A stretch of DNA of 64,000 nucleotides from Amblyomma americanum (GCF_052857255.1 NW_027526695.1:1-64000), one strand, 5' to 3'. Counted from the first letter of the stretch, positions 1-11,931 are shown. The notes: generated from the letters alone by a model not told the origin. Program-made: numbers and translations.

Positions 1-14
1 TATCAGAGGAACAC

Positions 15-25
15 TTGTAAAACCG
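15..25. repeat. Left target-site duplication of the insertion, copy 1
   Basis: TTGTAAAACCG is the ordinary satellite sequence at this phase of the monomer and directly precedes the foreign DNA. The same 11 bases occur at 175-185. In an uninterrupted monomer they occur once, so the second occurrence is best read as a target-site duplication. Confidence 0.65.
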
Positions 26-174
26 TAGCAAAATGGTGGTTTGAGCTAGTTGGTACATATTCACAATTTCACCAGCGCTGCGACTAGGAACAAGAACAGA
101 GAAGGAAGACAAGGACAAGCGCTTGTCCTTGTCTTCCTTCTCTGTTCTTGTTCCTAGTCGCAGCGCTGGTGAAA
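26..174. mobile_element. Hairpin-forming (foldback) insertion in the satellite, copy 1
   Basis: The array is interrupted by about 149 bp of unrelated sequence: a 37-bp asymmetric part beginning TAGCAAAATGG (26-62), then a perfect palindrome. The 11-bp satellite motif TTGTAAAACCG lies immediately before the insert (15-25) and again at its right edge (175-185), after which the monomer resumes in phase with ATGTGTTG. A duplicated target flanking foreign sequence is the signature of transposition. There is no open frame of note, so any such element is non-autonomous: a foldback or MITE-like element, a truncated retroelement with a snap-back end, or a Penelope-like fragment. The family is not recognised. 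Part of TTGTAAAACCG (175-178) also belongs to the palindrome, so the exact right edge is ambiguous by a few bases. Confidence 0.72.
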
Positions 175-178
175 TTGT
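63..178. repeat. Perfect 116-bp palindrome, 58-bp arms, no spacer (copy 1)
   Basis: Reading outward from the centre between 120 and 121 (ACAAGCGCTTGT), every base of 63-120 pairs with 121-178. That gives 58 bp per arm with no mismatch and no loop. The arms contain a purine-rich stretch (AACAAGAACAGAGAAGGAAG) and an AGCGCT motif. Such a sequence can extrude as a cruciform or fold into a long hairpin when single-stranded or transcribed. Uninterrupted palindromes of this size tend to be unstable, so its perfection suggests either recent origin or an assembly artefact. Confidence 0.95.
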
Positions 179-185
179 AAAACCG
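175..185. repeat. Right target-site duplication of the insertion, copy 1
   Basis: TTGTAAAACCG is repeated here after the palindromic insert, and the satellite monomer then continues with ATGTGTTGTGATT. Its first four bases also pair with the left arm of the palindrome, so part of the match could be chance. Confidence 0.62.
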
Positions 186-1410
186 ATGTGTTGTGATTAA
201 ACTCGTTTCGGTCTAAAACAGCTTGTTTCGTTGTATTAAGCAAGAATACATGTTTTTCGCGCAGTTATAAGAGAAAAAGTTTTGACGCGTATCAGAGGAA
301 ACACTTGTAAAACCGATGTGTTGTGATTTAGCTCGTTTCGGTCTAAAACAGCTTGTTCGCTGTATTAAGCAGGAATACATGCTTTTCGCGCAGTTATAGA
401 GAAAAACGTTTTAAAGGCGTGTCACAGGGACACTTGTAAAACCGATGTGTTCAGATTTACCCCGTTTCGGTCTAAAACAGCTTGTTTCGTTAGACTAAGC
501 CGAATACATGCTTTTCGCGCAGTTATAAGAGAAAAAGTATTGACGCGTATCAGAGGAACACTTGTAAAACCGATGTGTTGTGATTTAGCTCGTTTTGGTC
601 TAAAACAGCTTGTTTCGCTGTATTAAGCAAGAATACATGCTTTTCGCGCATTTATAAGAGAAAAAGTTTTGACGCGTGTCACAGGGACACTTGTAAAACC
701 GATGTGTTGTGATTTAGCTCGTTTCGGTCTAAAACAGCTTGTTTCGTTGTATTAGGCAAGAATACATGCTTTTCGCGCAGTTATAAGAGAAAAACTTTTG
801 ACGCGTATTAGAGAGACACTTGTAAAACCGATGTGTTGTGATTTAGCTCGTTTCGGTCTAAAACAGCTTGTTTCGTTGAACTAAGCACGAATACATGCTT
901 TTCCGCGCAGTTATAAGAGAAAAAAGTTTTGACCGGTATCAGAGGAACACTTGTAAAACCGATGTGTTGTGATTTAGCTCGTTTCGGTCTAAAACAGCTT
1001 GTTTCGCTGTATTAAGCAAGAATACATGCTTTTCGCGCAGTTAAAAGAGCAAAAAGTTTTGACGCCTATCACAGGGACACTTGTAAAACCGATGTGTTCA
1101 GATTTAGCTCGTTTCGGTCTAAAACAGCTTGTTTCGGTCGTATTAGGCACAAATACATGCTTTTCGCGCAGTTATAAGAGAAAAAAAGTTTTGACGCGTA
1201 TCAGAGGAACACTTGTAAAACCGATGTGTTGTGATTTAACTCGTTTCGGTCTAAAACAGCTTGTTTCGTTGTATTAAGCAAGAATACATGCTTTTCGCGC
1301 AGTTATAAGAGAAAAAGGTTTGACGCGTATCAGAGGAACACTTGTAAAACCGATGTGTTGTGATTTAGCTCGTTTCGGTCTAAAACAGCTTGTTTCGCTG
1401 TATTAAGCAG

Positions 1411-3351
1411 GAGAACATGCTTTTCGCGCAGTTATAAGAGAAAACGTTTTAAAGGCGTGTCACAGGGACACTTGTAAAACCGATGTGTTCAGATTTACCC
1501 CGTTTCGGTCTAAAACAGCTTGTTTCGTTAGACTAAGCACGAATACATGCTTTTCGCGCAGTTATAAGAGAAAACGTTTTGACGCGTATCAGAGGAACAC
1601 TTGTAAAACCGATGTAATGTGATTTAACTCGTTTCGGTTTAAAACAGCTTGTTTCGCTGTATTAAGCAAGAATACATGCTTTTCGGGCAGTTATAAGAGA
1701 AAAAGTTGTGACGCGTGTCACAGGGACACTTGTAAATCCGATGTGTTCACATTTAGCTCGTTTCGGTCTAAAACAGCTTGTTTCGTTGTATTAAGCACGA
1801 ATACATGCTTTTCGCTCAGGTATAAGAGAAAAAGTTTTAAAGGCATGTCACAGGGACACTTGTAAAACCGATGTGTTCAAATTTACCTCGTTTCTGTCTA
1901 AAACAGCTTGTTTCTTTGGTCTAAGCAGGAATACATGCTTTTCGCGCAGTTATAAGAAAAAAAAAGTTTTGACGCGTATCAGAGGAACACTTGTAAAACC
2001 GATGTGTTGTGATTTAACTTGTTTCGGTCTAAAACAGCTTGTTTCGCTGTATTAAGCAAGAATACGTGCATTTCGCGCAGTTATAAGAGAAACGTTTTGA
2101 CGCGTGTCACAGGGACACGTGTAAAACCGATGTGTTCAGATATAGCTCGTTTTGGTATAAAACAGCTTGTTTCGTTGTTTTAAGCACGAATACATGCTTT
2201 TCGCGCAGTTATAGAAGAAAAACTTTTGACGCGTATTAGAGAGACACTTGTAAAACCGATGTGTTCAGATTTAGCTCATCTCGGTCTAAAACAGCTTGTT
2301 TCATTGTATTAAGCACCAATACATGCTTTTCGCGCAGTTATAAGAGAAAAAGTTTTGACGCGTATCACAGGAACACTTGTAATACCGATGTGTTGTGATT
2401 TAGCTCGTTTCGGTCTAAAACAGCTTGTTTCGCTGTATTAAGCAAGAATGCATGCTTTTCGCGCAGTTATAAGAGAAAAAGTTTTGACGCGTATCAGAGG
2501 AACACTTGTAAAACCGATGTGTTGTGATTTAGCTCGTTTCGGTCTAAAACAGCTTGTTTCGTTGAACTAAGCACGAATACATGCTTTTCGCGCAGTTATA
2601 AGAGAAAAAAGTTTTGACGCGTATCAGAGGAACACTTGTAAAACCGATGTGTTGTGATTTAGCTCGTTTCGGTCTAAAACAGCTTGTTTCGCTGTATTAA
2701 GCAAGAATACATGCTTTTCGCGCAGTTATAAGAGAAAAAGTTTTGACGCGTATCACAGGGACACTTTTAAAACCGATGTGTTCAGATTTAGCTCGTTTCG
2801 GTCTAAAACAGCTTGTTTCGTCGTATTAAGCACAAATACATGATTTTCGCGCAGTTATAAGAGAAAAAAGTTTTGACGCGTATCAGAGGAACACTTGTAA
2901 AACCGATGTGTTGTGATTTAACTCGTTTCGGTCTAAAACAGCTTGTTTCGTTGTATTAAGCAAGAATACATGCTTTTCGCGCAGTTATAAGAGAAAAGGT
3001 TATGACGCGTATCAGAGGAACACTTGTAAAACCGATGTGTTGTGATTTAGCTCGTTTCGGTCTAAAACAGCTTGTTTCGTTGAACTAAGCACGAATACAT
3101 GCTTTTCGCGCAGTTATAAGAGAAAAAAGTTTTGACGCGTATCAGAGGGACACTTGTAAAACCGATGTGTTTAGATTTAGCTCGTTTCGGTCTAAAACAG
3201 CTTGTTTCGTTGTATTAAGCAAGAATACATGCTTTTCGCGCAGTTATAAGAGAAAAAGTTTTGACGCGTATCAGAGGAACACTTGTAAAACCGATGTGTT
3301 GTGATTTAGCTCGTTTCGGTCTAAAACAGCTTGTTTCGCTGTATTAAGCAG
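1411..3351 (+). repeat. 1.94-kb (15-monomer) sub-block, copy in the first 4.8-kb unit
   Basis: Bounded by two occurrences of the GAGAACATG marker 1941 bp apart. It contains, in order, the TTAGACTAAG monomer, the GATGTAATGTG monomer, the TTCGGGCAG monomer, the TTCAAATTTACC monomer with a long A-run, the ACACGTGT monomer and the GGTTATGACG monomer. This ordered set is the ancestral core of most HOR units up to about 36 kb. Confidence 0.82.
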
Positions 3352-4834
3352 GAGAACATGCTTTTCGCGCAGTTATAAGAGAAAACGTTTTAAAGGCGTG
3401 TCACAGGGACACTTGTAAAACCGATGTGTTCAGATTTACCCCGTTTCGGTCTAAAACAGCTTGTTTCGTTAGACTAAGCACGAATACATGCTTTTCGCGC
3501 AGTTATAAGAGAAAACGTTTTGACGCGTATCAGAGGAACACTTGTAAAACCGATGTAATGTGATTTAACTCGTTTCGGTTTAAAACAGCTTGTTTCGCTG
3601 TATTAAGCACGAATACATGCTTTTCGCGCAGTTATAAGAGAAAAAGTTTTGACGCGTATCAGAGGAACACTTGTAAAACCGATGTAATGTGATTTAACTC
3701 GTTTCGGTCTAAAACAGCTTGTTTCGTTGTATTAAGCAAGAATACATGCTTTTCGGGCAGTTATAAAAGAAAAAGTTGTGACGCCTGTCACAGGGACACT
3801 TGTAAAACCGATGTGTTCAGATTTAGCTCGTTTCGGTCTAAAACAGCTTGTTTCGTTGTATTAAGCACGAATACATGCTTTTCGCGCAGTTATAGAAGAA
3901 AAACTTTTGACGCGTATTAGAGAGACACTTGTAAAACCGATGTGTTCAGATTTAGCTCATCTCGGTCTAAAACAGCTTGTTTCGTTGCATTAAGCACGAA
4001 TACATGCTTTTCGCGCAGTTATGAGAGAAAAAGTTTTGACGAATATCACGTGGACACTTGTAAAACCGATGTGTTGTGATTTAGCTCGTTTCGGTCTAAA
4101 ACAGCTTGTTTCGCTGTAATAAGCAAGAATACGTGCTTTTTGCGCAGTTATAAGAGAAAAAGTTTTGATGCGTGTCACAGGGACACTTGTAAAACCGATG
4201 TGTTGTGATTTAGCTCGTTTCGGTCTAAAACAGCTTGTTTCGTTGTATTAAGCAAGAATACATGCTTTTCGCGCAGTTATAAGAGAAAAAGTTTTGACGC
4301 GTATCAGAGGAACACTTGCAAAACCGATGTGTTGTGATTTAGCTCGTTTCGGTCTAAAACAGCTTGTTTCGCTGTATTAAGCAAGAATACATGCTTTTCG
4401 CGCAGTTATAAGAGAAAAAGTTTAGACGCGTATCAGAAGAACACTTGTAAAACCGATGTGTTGTGATTTAGCTCGTTTCGGTCTAAAACAGCTTGTTTCG
4501 TTGAACTAAGCACGAATACATGCTTTTCGCGCAGTTATAAGAGAAAAAAGTTTTGACGCGTATCAGAGGAACACTTGTAAAACCGATGTGTTGTGATTTA
4601 GCTCGTTTCGGTCTAAAACAGCTTGTTTCGCTGTATTCAGCAAGAATACATGCTTTTCGCGCAGTTATAAGAGAAAAAGTTTTGACGCGTATCACAGGGA
4701 CACTTGTAAAACCGATGTGTTCAGATTTAGCTCGTTTCGGTCTAAAACAGCTTGTTTCGTCGTATTAAGCACATATACATGCTTTTCGCGCAGTTATAAG
4801 AGAAAAAAAGTTTTGACGCGTATCAGAGGAACAC

Positions 4835-4845
4835 TTGTAAAACCG
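4835..4845. repeat. Left target-site duplication of the insertion, copy 2
   Basis: TTGTAAAACCG directly before the insert, equivalent to 15-25 in the first copy. Confidence 0.62.
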
Positions 4846-4994
4846 TAGCAAAATGGTGGTTTGAGCTAGTTGGTACATATTCACAATTTCACCAGCGCTG
4901 CGACTAGGAACAAGAACAGAGAAGGAAGACAAGGACAAGCGCTTGTCCTTGTCTTCCTTCTCTGTTCTTGTTCCTAGTCGCAGCGCTGGTGAAA
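4846..4994. mobile_element. Hairpin-forming (foldback) insertion in the satellite, copy 2
   Basis: This is an identical copy of the insertion at 26-174, displaced by exactly 4820 bp. It has the same 37-bp asymmetric tail, the same palindrome and the same satellite junctions on both sides (TTGTAAAACCG at 4835-4845 and 4995-5005). The flanking monomers also match base for base over long stretches. The second copy was therefore almost certainly produced by duplication of a satellite block already carrying the insert, not by a second transposition. The family is not recognised. Confidence 0.72.
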
Positions 4995-4998
4995 TTGT
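4883..4998. repeat. Perfect 116-bp palindrome, 58-bp arms, no spacer (copy 2)
   Basis: Same structure as 63-178, with the centre between 4940 and 4941. I saw no difference between the two copies. That is notable because palindromes usually acquire asymmetric deletions, so the two copies have diverged very little since the block duplication. Confidence 0.95.
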
Positions 4999-5005
4999 AA
5001 AACCG
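4995..5005. repeat. Right target-site duplication of the insertion, copy 2
   Basis: TTGTAAAACCG directly after the insert, equivalent to 175-185. The satellite then resumes with ATGTGTTGTGATT. Confidence 0.6.
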
Positions 5006-6228
5006 ATGTGTTGTGATTAAACTCGTTTCGGTCTAAAACAGCTTGTTTCGTTGTATTAAGCAAGAATACATGTTTTTCGCGCAGTTATAAGAGAAAAAGT
5101 TTTGACGCGTATCAGAGGAACACTTGTAAAACCGATGTGTTGTGATTTAGCTCGTTTCGGTCTAAAACAGCTTGTTTCGCTGTATTAAGCAGGAATACAT
5201 GCTTTTCGCGCAGTTATAAGAGAAAACGTTTTAAAGGCGTGTCACAGGGACACTTGTAAAACCGATGTGTTCAGATTTACCCCGTTTCGGTCTAAAACAG
5301 CTTGTTTCGTTAGACTAAGCCCGAATACATGCTTTTCGCGCAGTTATAAGAGAAAAAGTATTGACGCGTATCAGAGGAACACTTGTAAAACCGATGTGTT
5401 GTGATTTAGCTCGTTTTGGTCTAAAACAGCTTGTTTCGCTGTATTAAGCAAGAATACATGCTTTTCGCGCATTTATAAGAGAAAAAGTTTTGACGCGTGT
5501 CACAGGGACACTTGTAAAACCGATGTGTTGTGATTTAGCTCGTTTCGGTCTAAAACAGCTTGTTTCGTTGTATTAGGCAAGAATACATGCTTTTCGCGCA
5601 GTTATAAGAGAAAAACTTTTGACGCGTATTAGAGAGACACTTGTAAAACCGATGTGTTGTGATTTAGCTCGTTTCGGTCTAAAACAGCTTGTTTCGTTGA
5701 ACTAAGCACGAATACATGCTTTTCGCGCAGTTATAAGAGAAAAAAGTTTTGACGCGTATCAGAGGAACACTTGTAAAACCGATGTGTTGTGATTTAGCTC
5801 GTTTCGGTCTAAAACAGCTTGTTTCGCTGTATTAAGCAAGAATACATGCTTTTCGCGCAGTTAAAAGAGAAAAAGTTTTGACGCCTATCACAGGGACACT
5901 TGTAAAACCGATGTGTTCAGATTTAGCTCGTTTCGGTCTAAAACAGCTTGTTTGGTCGTATTAGGCACAAATACATGCTTTTCGCGCAGTTATAAGAGAA
6001 AAAAAGTTTTGACGCGTATCAGAGGAACACTTGTAAAACCGATGTGTTGTGATTTAACTCGTTTCGGTCTAAAACAGCTTGTTTCGTTGTATTAAGCAAG
6101 AATACATGCTTTTCGCGCAGTTATAAGAGAAAAAGGTTTGACGCGTATCAGAGGAACACTTGTAAAACCGATGTGTTGTGATTTAGCTCGTTTCGGTCTA
6201 AAACAGCTTGTTTCGCTGTATTAAGCAG

Positions 6229-8170
6229 GAGAACATGCTTTTCGCGCAGTTATAAGAGAAAACGTTTTAAAGGCGTGTCACAGGGACACTTGTAAAACCG
6301 ATGTGTTCAGATTTACCCCGTTTCGGTCTAAAACAGCTTGTTTCGTTAGACTAAGCACGAATACATGCTTTTCGCGCAGTTATAAGAGAAAACGTTTTGA
6401 CGCGTATCAGAGGAACACTTGTAAAACCGATGTAATGTGATTTAACTCGTTTCGGTTTAAAACAGCTTGTTTCGCTGTATTAAGCAAGAATACATGCTTT
6501 TCGGGCAGTTATAAGAGAAAAAGTTGTGACGCGTGTCACAGGGACACTTGTAAATCCGATGTGTTCACATTTAGCTCGTTTCGGTCTAAAACAGCTTGTT
6601 TCGTTGTATTAAGCACGAATACATGCTTTTCGCTCAGGTATAAGAGAAAAAGTTTTAAAGGCATGTCACAGGGACACTTGTAAAACCGATGTGTTCAAAT
6701 TTACCTCGTTTCTGTCTAAAACAGCTTGTTTCTTTGGTCTAAGCAGGAATACATGCTTTTCGCGCAGTTATAAGAAAAAAAAAGTTTTGACGCGTATCAG
6801 AGGAACACTTGTAAAACCGATGTGTTGTGATTTAACTTGTTTCGGTCTAAAACAGCTTGTTTCGCTGTATTAAGCAAGAATACGTGCATTTCGCGCAGTT
6901 ATAAGAGAAAACGTTTTGACGCGTGTCACAGGGACACGTGTAAAACCGATGTGTTCAGATATAGCTCGTTTTGGTATAAAACAGCTTGTTTCGTTGTTTT
7001 AAGCACGAATACATGCTTTTCGCGCAGTTATAGAAGAAAAACTTTTGACGCGTATTAGAGAGACACTTGTAAAACCGATGTGTTCAGATTTAGCTCATCT
7101 CGGTCTAAAACAGCTTGTTTCATTGTATTAAGCACCAATACATGCTTTTCGCGCAGTTATAAGAGAAAAAGTTTTGACGCGTATCACAGGAACACTTGTA
7201 ATACCGATGTGTTGTGATTTAGCTCGTTTCGGTCTAAAACAGCTTGTTTCGCTGTATTAAGCAAGAATGCATGCTTTTCGCGCAGTTATAAGAGAAAAAG
7301 TTTTGACGCGTATCAGAGGAACACTTGTAAAACCGATGTGTTGTGATTTAGCTCGTTTCGGTCTAAAACAGCTTGTTTCGTTGAACTAAGCACGAATACA
7401 TGCTTTTCGCGCAGTTATAAGAGAAAAAAGTTTTGACGCGTATCAGAGGAACACTTGTAAAACCGATGTGTTGTGATTTAGCTCGTTTCGGTCTAAAACA
7501 GCTTGTTTCGCTGTATTAAGCAAGAATACATGCTTTTCGCGCAGTTATAAGAGAAAAAGTTTTGACGCGTATCACAGGGACACTTTTAAAACCGATGTGT
7601 TCAGATTTAGCTCGTTTCGGTCTAAAACAGCTTGTTTCGTCGTATTAAGCACAAATACATGATTTTCGCGCAGTTATAAGAGAAAAAAGTTTTGACGCGT
7701 ATCAGAGGAACACTTGTAAAACCGATGTGTTGTGATTTAACTCGTTTCGGTCTAAAACAGCTTGTTTCGTTGTATTAAGCAAGAATACATGCTTTTCGCG
7801 CAGTTATAAGAGAAAAGGTTATGACGCGTATCAGAGGAACACTTGTAAAACCGATGTGTTGTGATTTAGCTCGTTTCGGTCTAAAACAGCTTGTTTCGTT
7901 GAACTAAGCACGAATACATGCTTTTCGCGCAGTTATAAGAGAAAAAAGTTTTGACGCGTATCAGAGGGACACTTGTAAAACCGATGTGTTCAGATTTAGC
8001 TCGTTTCGGTCTAAAACAGCTTGTTTCGTTGTATTAAGCAAGAATACATGCTTTTCGCGCAGTTATAAGAGAAAAAGTTTTGACGCGTATCAGAGGAACA
8101 CTTGTAAAACCGATGTGTTGTGATTTAGCTCGTTTCGGTCTAAAACAGCTTGTTTCGCTGTATTAAGCAG
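6229..8170 (+). repeat. 1.94-kb sub-block, tandem copy 1
   Basis: Runs from one GAGAACATG marker to the next (1942 bp, 15 monomers) with the same marker order as 1411-3351. It is followed directly by a near-identical repeat of itself, so two units stand in tandem here. Confidence 0.85.
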
Positions 8171-9890
8171 GAGAACATGCTTTTCGCGCAGTTATAAGAG
8201 AAAACGTTTTAAAGGCGTGTCACAGGGACACTTGTAAAACCGATGTGTTCAGATTTACCCCCGTTTCGGTCTAAAACAGCTTGTTTCGTTAGACTAAGCA
8301 CGAATACATGCTTTTCGCGCAGTTATAAGAGAAAACGTTTTGACGCGTATCAGAGGAACACTTGTAAAACCGATGTAATGTGATTTAACTCGTTTCGGTT
8401 TAAAACAGCTTGTTTCGCTGTATTAAGCAAGAATACATGCTTTTCGGGCAGTTATAAGAGAAAAAGTTGTGACGCGTGTCACAGGGACACTTGTAAATCC
8501 GATGTGTTCACATTTAGCTCGTTTCGGTCTAAAACAGCTTGTTTCGTTGTATTAAGCACGAATACATGCTTTTCGCTCAGGTATAAGAGAAAAAGTTTTA
8601 AAGGCATGTCACAGGGACACTTGTAAAACCGATGTGTTAAAATTTACCTCGTTTCTGTCTAAAACAGCTTGTTTCTTTGGTCTAAGCAGGAATACATGCT
8701 TTTCGCGCAGTTATAAGAAAAAAAAAGTTTTGACGCGTATCAGAGGAACACTTGTAAAACCGATGTGTTGTGATTTAACTTGTTTCGGTCTAAAACAGCT
8801 TGTTTCGCTGTATTAAGCAAGAATACGTGCATTTCGCGCAGTTATAAGAGAAAACGTTTTGACGCGTGTCACAGGGACACGTGTAAAACCGATGTGTTCA
8901 GATATAGCTCGTTTTGGTATAAAACAGCTTGTTTCGTTGTTTTAAGCACGAATACATGCTTTTCGCGCAGTTATAGAAGAAAAACTTTTGACGCGTATTA
9001 GAGAGACACTTGTAAAACCGATGTGTTCAGATTTAGCTCATCTCGGTCTAAAACAGCTTGTTTCGTTTTATTAAGCACGAATACATGCTTTTCGCGCAGT
9101 TATAAGAGAAAAAGTTTTGACGCGTATCACAGGAACACTTGTAATACCGATGTGTTGCGATTTAGCTCGTTTCGGTCTAAAACAGCTTGTTTCGCTGTAT
9201 TAAGTAAGAATACATGCTTTTCGCGCAGTTATAAGAGAAAAAGTTTTGACGCGTATCAGAGGAACACTTGTAAAACCGATGTGTTGTGATTTAGCTCGTT
9301 TCGGTCTAAAACAGCTTGTTTCGTTGAACTAAGCACGAATACATGCTTTTCGCGCAGTTATAAGAGAAAAAAGTTTTCACGCGTATCAGAGGAACACTTG
9401 TAAAACCGATGTGTTGTGATTTAGCTCGTTTCGGTCTAAAACAGCTTGTTTCGCTGTATTAAGCAAGAATACATGCTTTTCGCGCAGTTATAAGAGAAAA
9501 AGTTTTGACGCGTATCACAGGGACACTTTTAAAACCGATGTGTTCAGATTTAGCTCGTTTCGGTCTAAAACAGCTTGTTTCGTCGTATTAAGCACAAATA
9601 CATGATTTTCGCGCAGTTATAAGAGAAAAAAGTTTTGACGCGTATCAGAGGAACACTTGTAAAACCGATGTGTTGTGATTTAACTCGTTTCGGTCTAAAA
9701 CAGCTTGTTTCGTTGTATGAAGCAAGAATACATGCTTTTCGCGCAGTTATAAGAGAAAAGGTTATGACGCGTATCAGAGGAACACTTGTAAAACCGATGT
9801 GTTGTGATTTAGCTCGTTTCGGTCTAAAACAGCTTGTTTCGTTGAACTAAGCACGAATACATGCTTTTCGCGCAGTTATAAGAGAAAAAA
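8171..9890 (+). repeat. 1.94-kb sub-block, tandem copy 2 (incomplete)
   Basis: Repeats 6229 onward at a 1943-bp offset: TTCAAATTTACC-type monomer at 8634 (there TTAAAATTTACC) against 6691, and GGTTATGACG at 9760 against 7817. Identity ends near 9.9 kb, where a monomer with CACAAAAACATG replaces the one expected from the earlier copy. Confidence 0.83.
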
Positions 9891-11931
9891 GTTTTGACGC
9901 GTATCAGAGGGACACTTGTAAAACCGATGTGTTCAGATTTAGCTCGTTTCGGTCTAAAACAGCTTGTTTCGTCGTATTAAGCACAAAAACATGCTTTTCG
10001 CGCAGTTATAAGAGAAAAAAAGTTTAGACGCGTATCAGAGGAACACTTGTAAAACCGATGTGTTGTGATTTAACTCGTTTCGGTCTAAAAACAGCTTGTT
10101 TCGTTGTATTAAGCAAGAATACATGCTTTTCGCGCAGTTATAAGAGAAAAAGTTTTGACGCGTATCAGAGGAACACTTGTAAAACCGATGTGTTGTGATT
10201 TAGCTCGTTTCGGTCTAAAACAGCTTGTTTCGCTGTATTAAGCAGAAATACATGCTTTTCGCGCAGTTATAAGAGAAAACGTTTTAAAGGCGTGTCACAG
10301 GGACACTTGTAAATCCGATGTGTTCAGATTTACCCCGTTTCGGTCTAAAACAGCTTGTTTCGTTAGACTAAGCACGAATACATGCTTTTCGCGCAGTTAT
10401 AAGAGAAAAAGTTTTGACGCGTATCAGAGGAACACTTGTAAAACCGATGTAATGTGATTTAACTCGTTTCGGTTTAAAACAGCTTGTTTCGTTGTATTAA
10501 GCAGGAATACATGCTTTTCGCGCAGTTATAAGAGAAAAAAAAAGTTTTGACGCGTATCAGAGGAACACTTGTAAAACCGATGTGTTGTGATTTAACTCGT
10601 TTCGGTCTAAAACAGCTTGTTTTGCTGTATTAAGCAAGAATACGTGCTTTTCGCGCAGTTATAGGGGAAAACTTTTTGACGCGTGTCACAGGGACACGTG
10701 TAAAACCGATGTGTTCAGATATAGCTCGTTTTGGTATAAAACAGCTTGTTTCGTTGTTTTAAGCACGAATACATGCTTTTCCGCGCAGTTATAGAAGAAA
10801 AACTTTTGACGCGTATTAGAGAGACACTTGTAAAACCGATATGTTCAGATTTAGCTCATCTCGGTCTAAAACAGCTTGTTTCGTTGTATTAAGCACGAAT
10901 ACATGTTTTTCGCGCAGTTATAGGAGAAAAAGTTTTGACGAATATCACGTGGACACTTGTAAAAACCGATGTGTTGTGATTTAGCTCGTTTCGGTCTAAA
11001 ACAGCTTGTTTCGCTGTATTAAGCAGGAATACATGCTTTTCGCGCAGTTATAAGAGAAAAAGTTTTGACGCGTGTCACAGGGACACTTGTAAAACCGATG
11101 TGTTGTGATTTAGCTCGTTTCGGTCTAAAACAGCTTGTTTCGTTGTATTAAGCAAGAATACATGCTTTTCGCGCAGTTATAAGAGAAAAAGTTTTGACGC
11201 GTATCAGAGGAACACTTGTAAAACCGATGTGTTGTGATTTAGCTCGTTTCGGTCTAAAACAGCTTGTTTCGCTGTATTAAGCAAGAATACATGCTTTTCG
11301 CGCAGTTATAAGAGAAAAAGTTAGACGCGTATCAGAAGAACACTTGTACAACCGATGTGTTGTGATTTAGCTCGTTTCGGTCTAAAACAGCTTGTTTCGT
11401 TGAACTAAGCACGAATACATGCTTTTCGCGCAGTTATAAGAGAAAAAGTTTTGACGCGTATCAGAGGAACACTTGTAAAACCGATGTGTTGTGATTTAGC
11501 TCGTTTCGGTCTTAAACAGCTTGTTTCGCTGTATTAAGCAAGAATACATGCTTTTCGCGCAGTTATAAGAGAAAAAGTTTTGACGCCTATCACAGGGACA
11601 CTTGTAAAACCGATGTGTTCAGATTTAGCTCGTTTCGGTCTAAAACAGCTTGTTTCGTCGTATTAAGCACAAATACATGCTTTTCGCGCAGTTATAAGAG
11701 AAAAAAAGTTTTGACGCGTATCAGAGGAACACTTGTAAAACCGATGTGTTGTGATTCAACTCGTTTCGGTCTAGAACAGCTTGTTTCGTTGTATTAAGCA
11801 AGAATACATGCTTTTCGCGCAGTTATAAGAGAAAAAAGTTTTGACGCGTATCAGAGGAACACTTGTAAAACCGATGTGTTGTGATTTAGCTCGTTTCGGT
11901 TTAAAACAGCTTGTTTCGCTGTATTAAGCAG
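9891..11931 (+). repeat. Mixed satellite stretch linking the 1.94-kb and later HOR blocks
   Basis: Ordinary 129-bp monomers in a less regular order. It holds its own TTAGACTAAG and GATGTAATGTG monomers (10360-10460), a monomer with a very long A-run near 10540, an ATAGGGGAAAAC variant near 10660 and AGAAGAACAC and GGTCTTAAAC variants (11330-11520). From about 10.66 kb the order parallels 34.46 kb onward at an offset near 23.8 kb. No foreign sequence or gene was seen. Confidence 0.8.

Larger units (their letters stand above)
1..4820 (+). repeat. 4.82-kb higher-order unit, first copy (with insertion)
   Basis: Positions 1 to about 3600 align with 4821 to about 8425 at an offset of 4818-4820 bp, including the palindromic insertion. 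Only scattered single-base indels separate them, such as an extra A near 300 and missing bases near 515 and 2090. The period equals about 36 monomers plus the 160 bp added by the insertion and its target duplication. After about 3606 the two copies part: this copy continues with monomers carrying TTGTGACGCC, GACGAATATCACG and GATGCGTG variants (3740-4350). The left limit of the unit lies outside the window. Confidence 0.88.
4821..8425 (+). repeat. 4.82-kb higher-order unit, second copy (shared part)
   Basis: Tandem counterpart of 1-3606. Shared markers include the insertion, the GCAGGAGAACATG monomer (1411 and 6229), the TTCAAATTTACC monomer (1873 and 6691) and GAAAAGGTTATGACG (2998 and 7817), all 4818-4819 bp apart. 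From about 8170 it runs into a further 1.94-kb repeat instead of following the end of the first copy. Confidence 0.87.

Noticed and set aside
14..185. Rho-independent-type terminator or ncRNA hairpin at the palindrome
   Set aside because: The 58-bp perfect stem without a loop or T-tract is far longer than a terminator, and the duplicated flanks indicate an insertion.
4821..8425. Second independent transposon insertion at 4846
   Set aside because: Identical junctions and thousands of matching flanking bases show that it was duplicated together with its surroundings.
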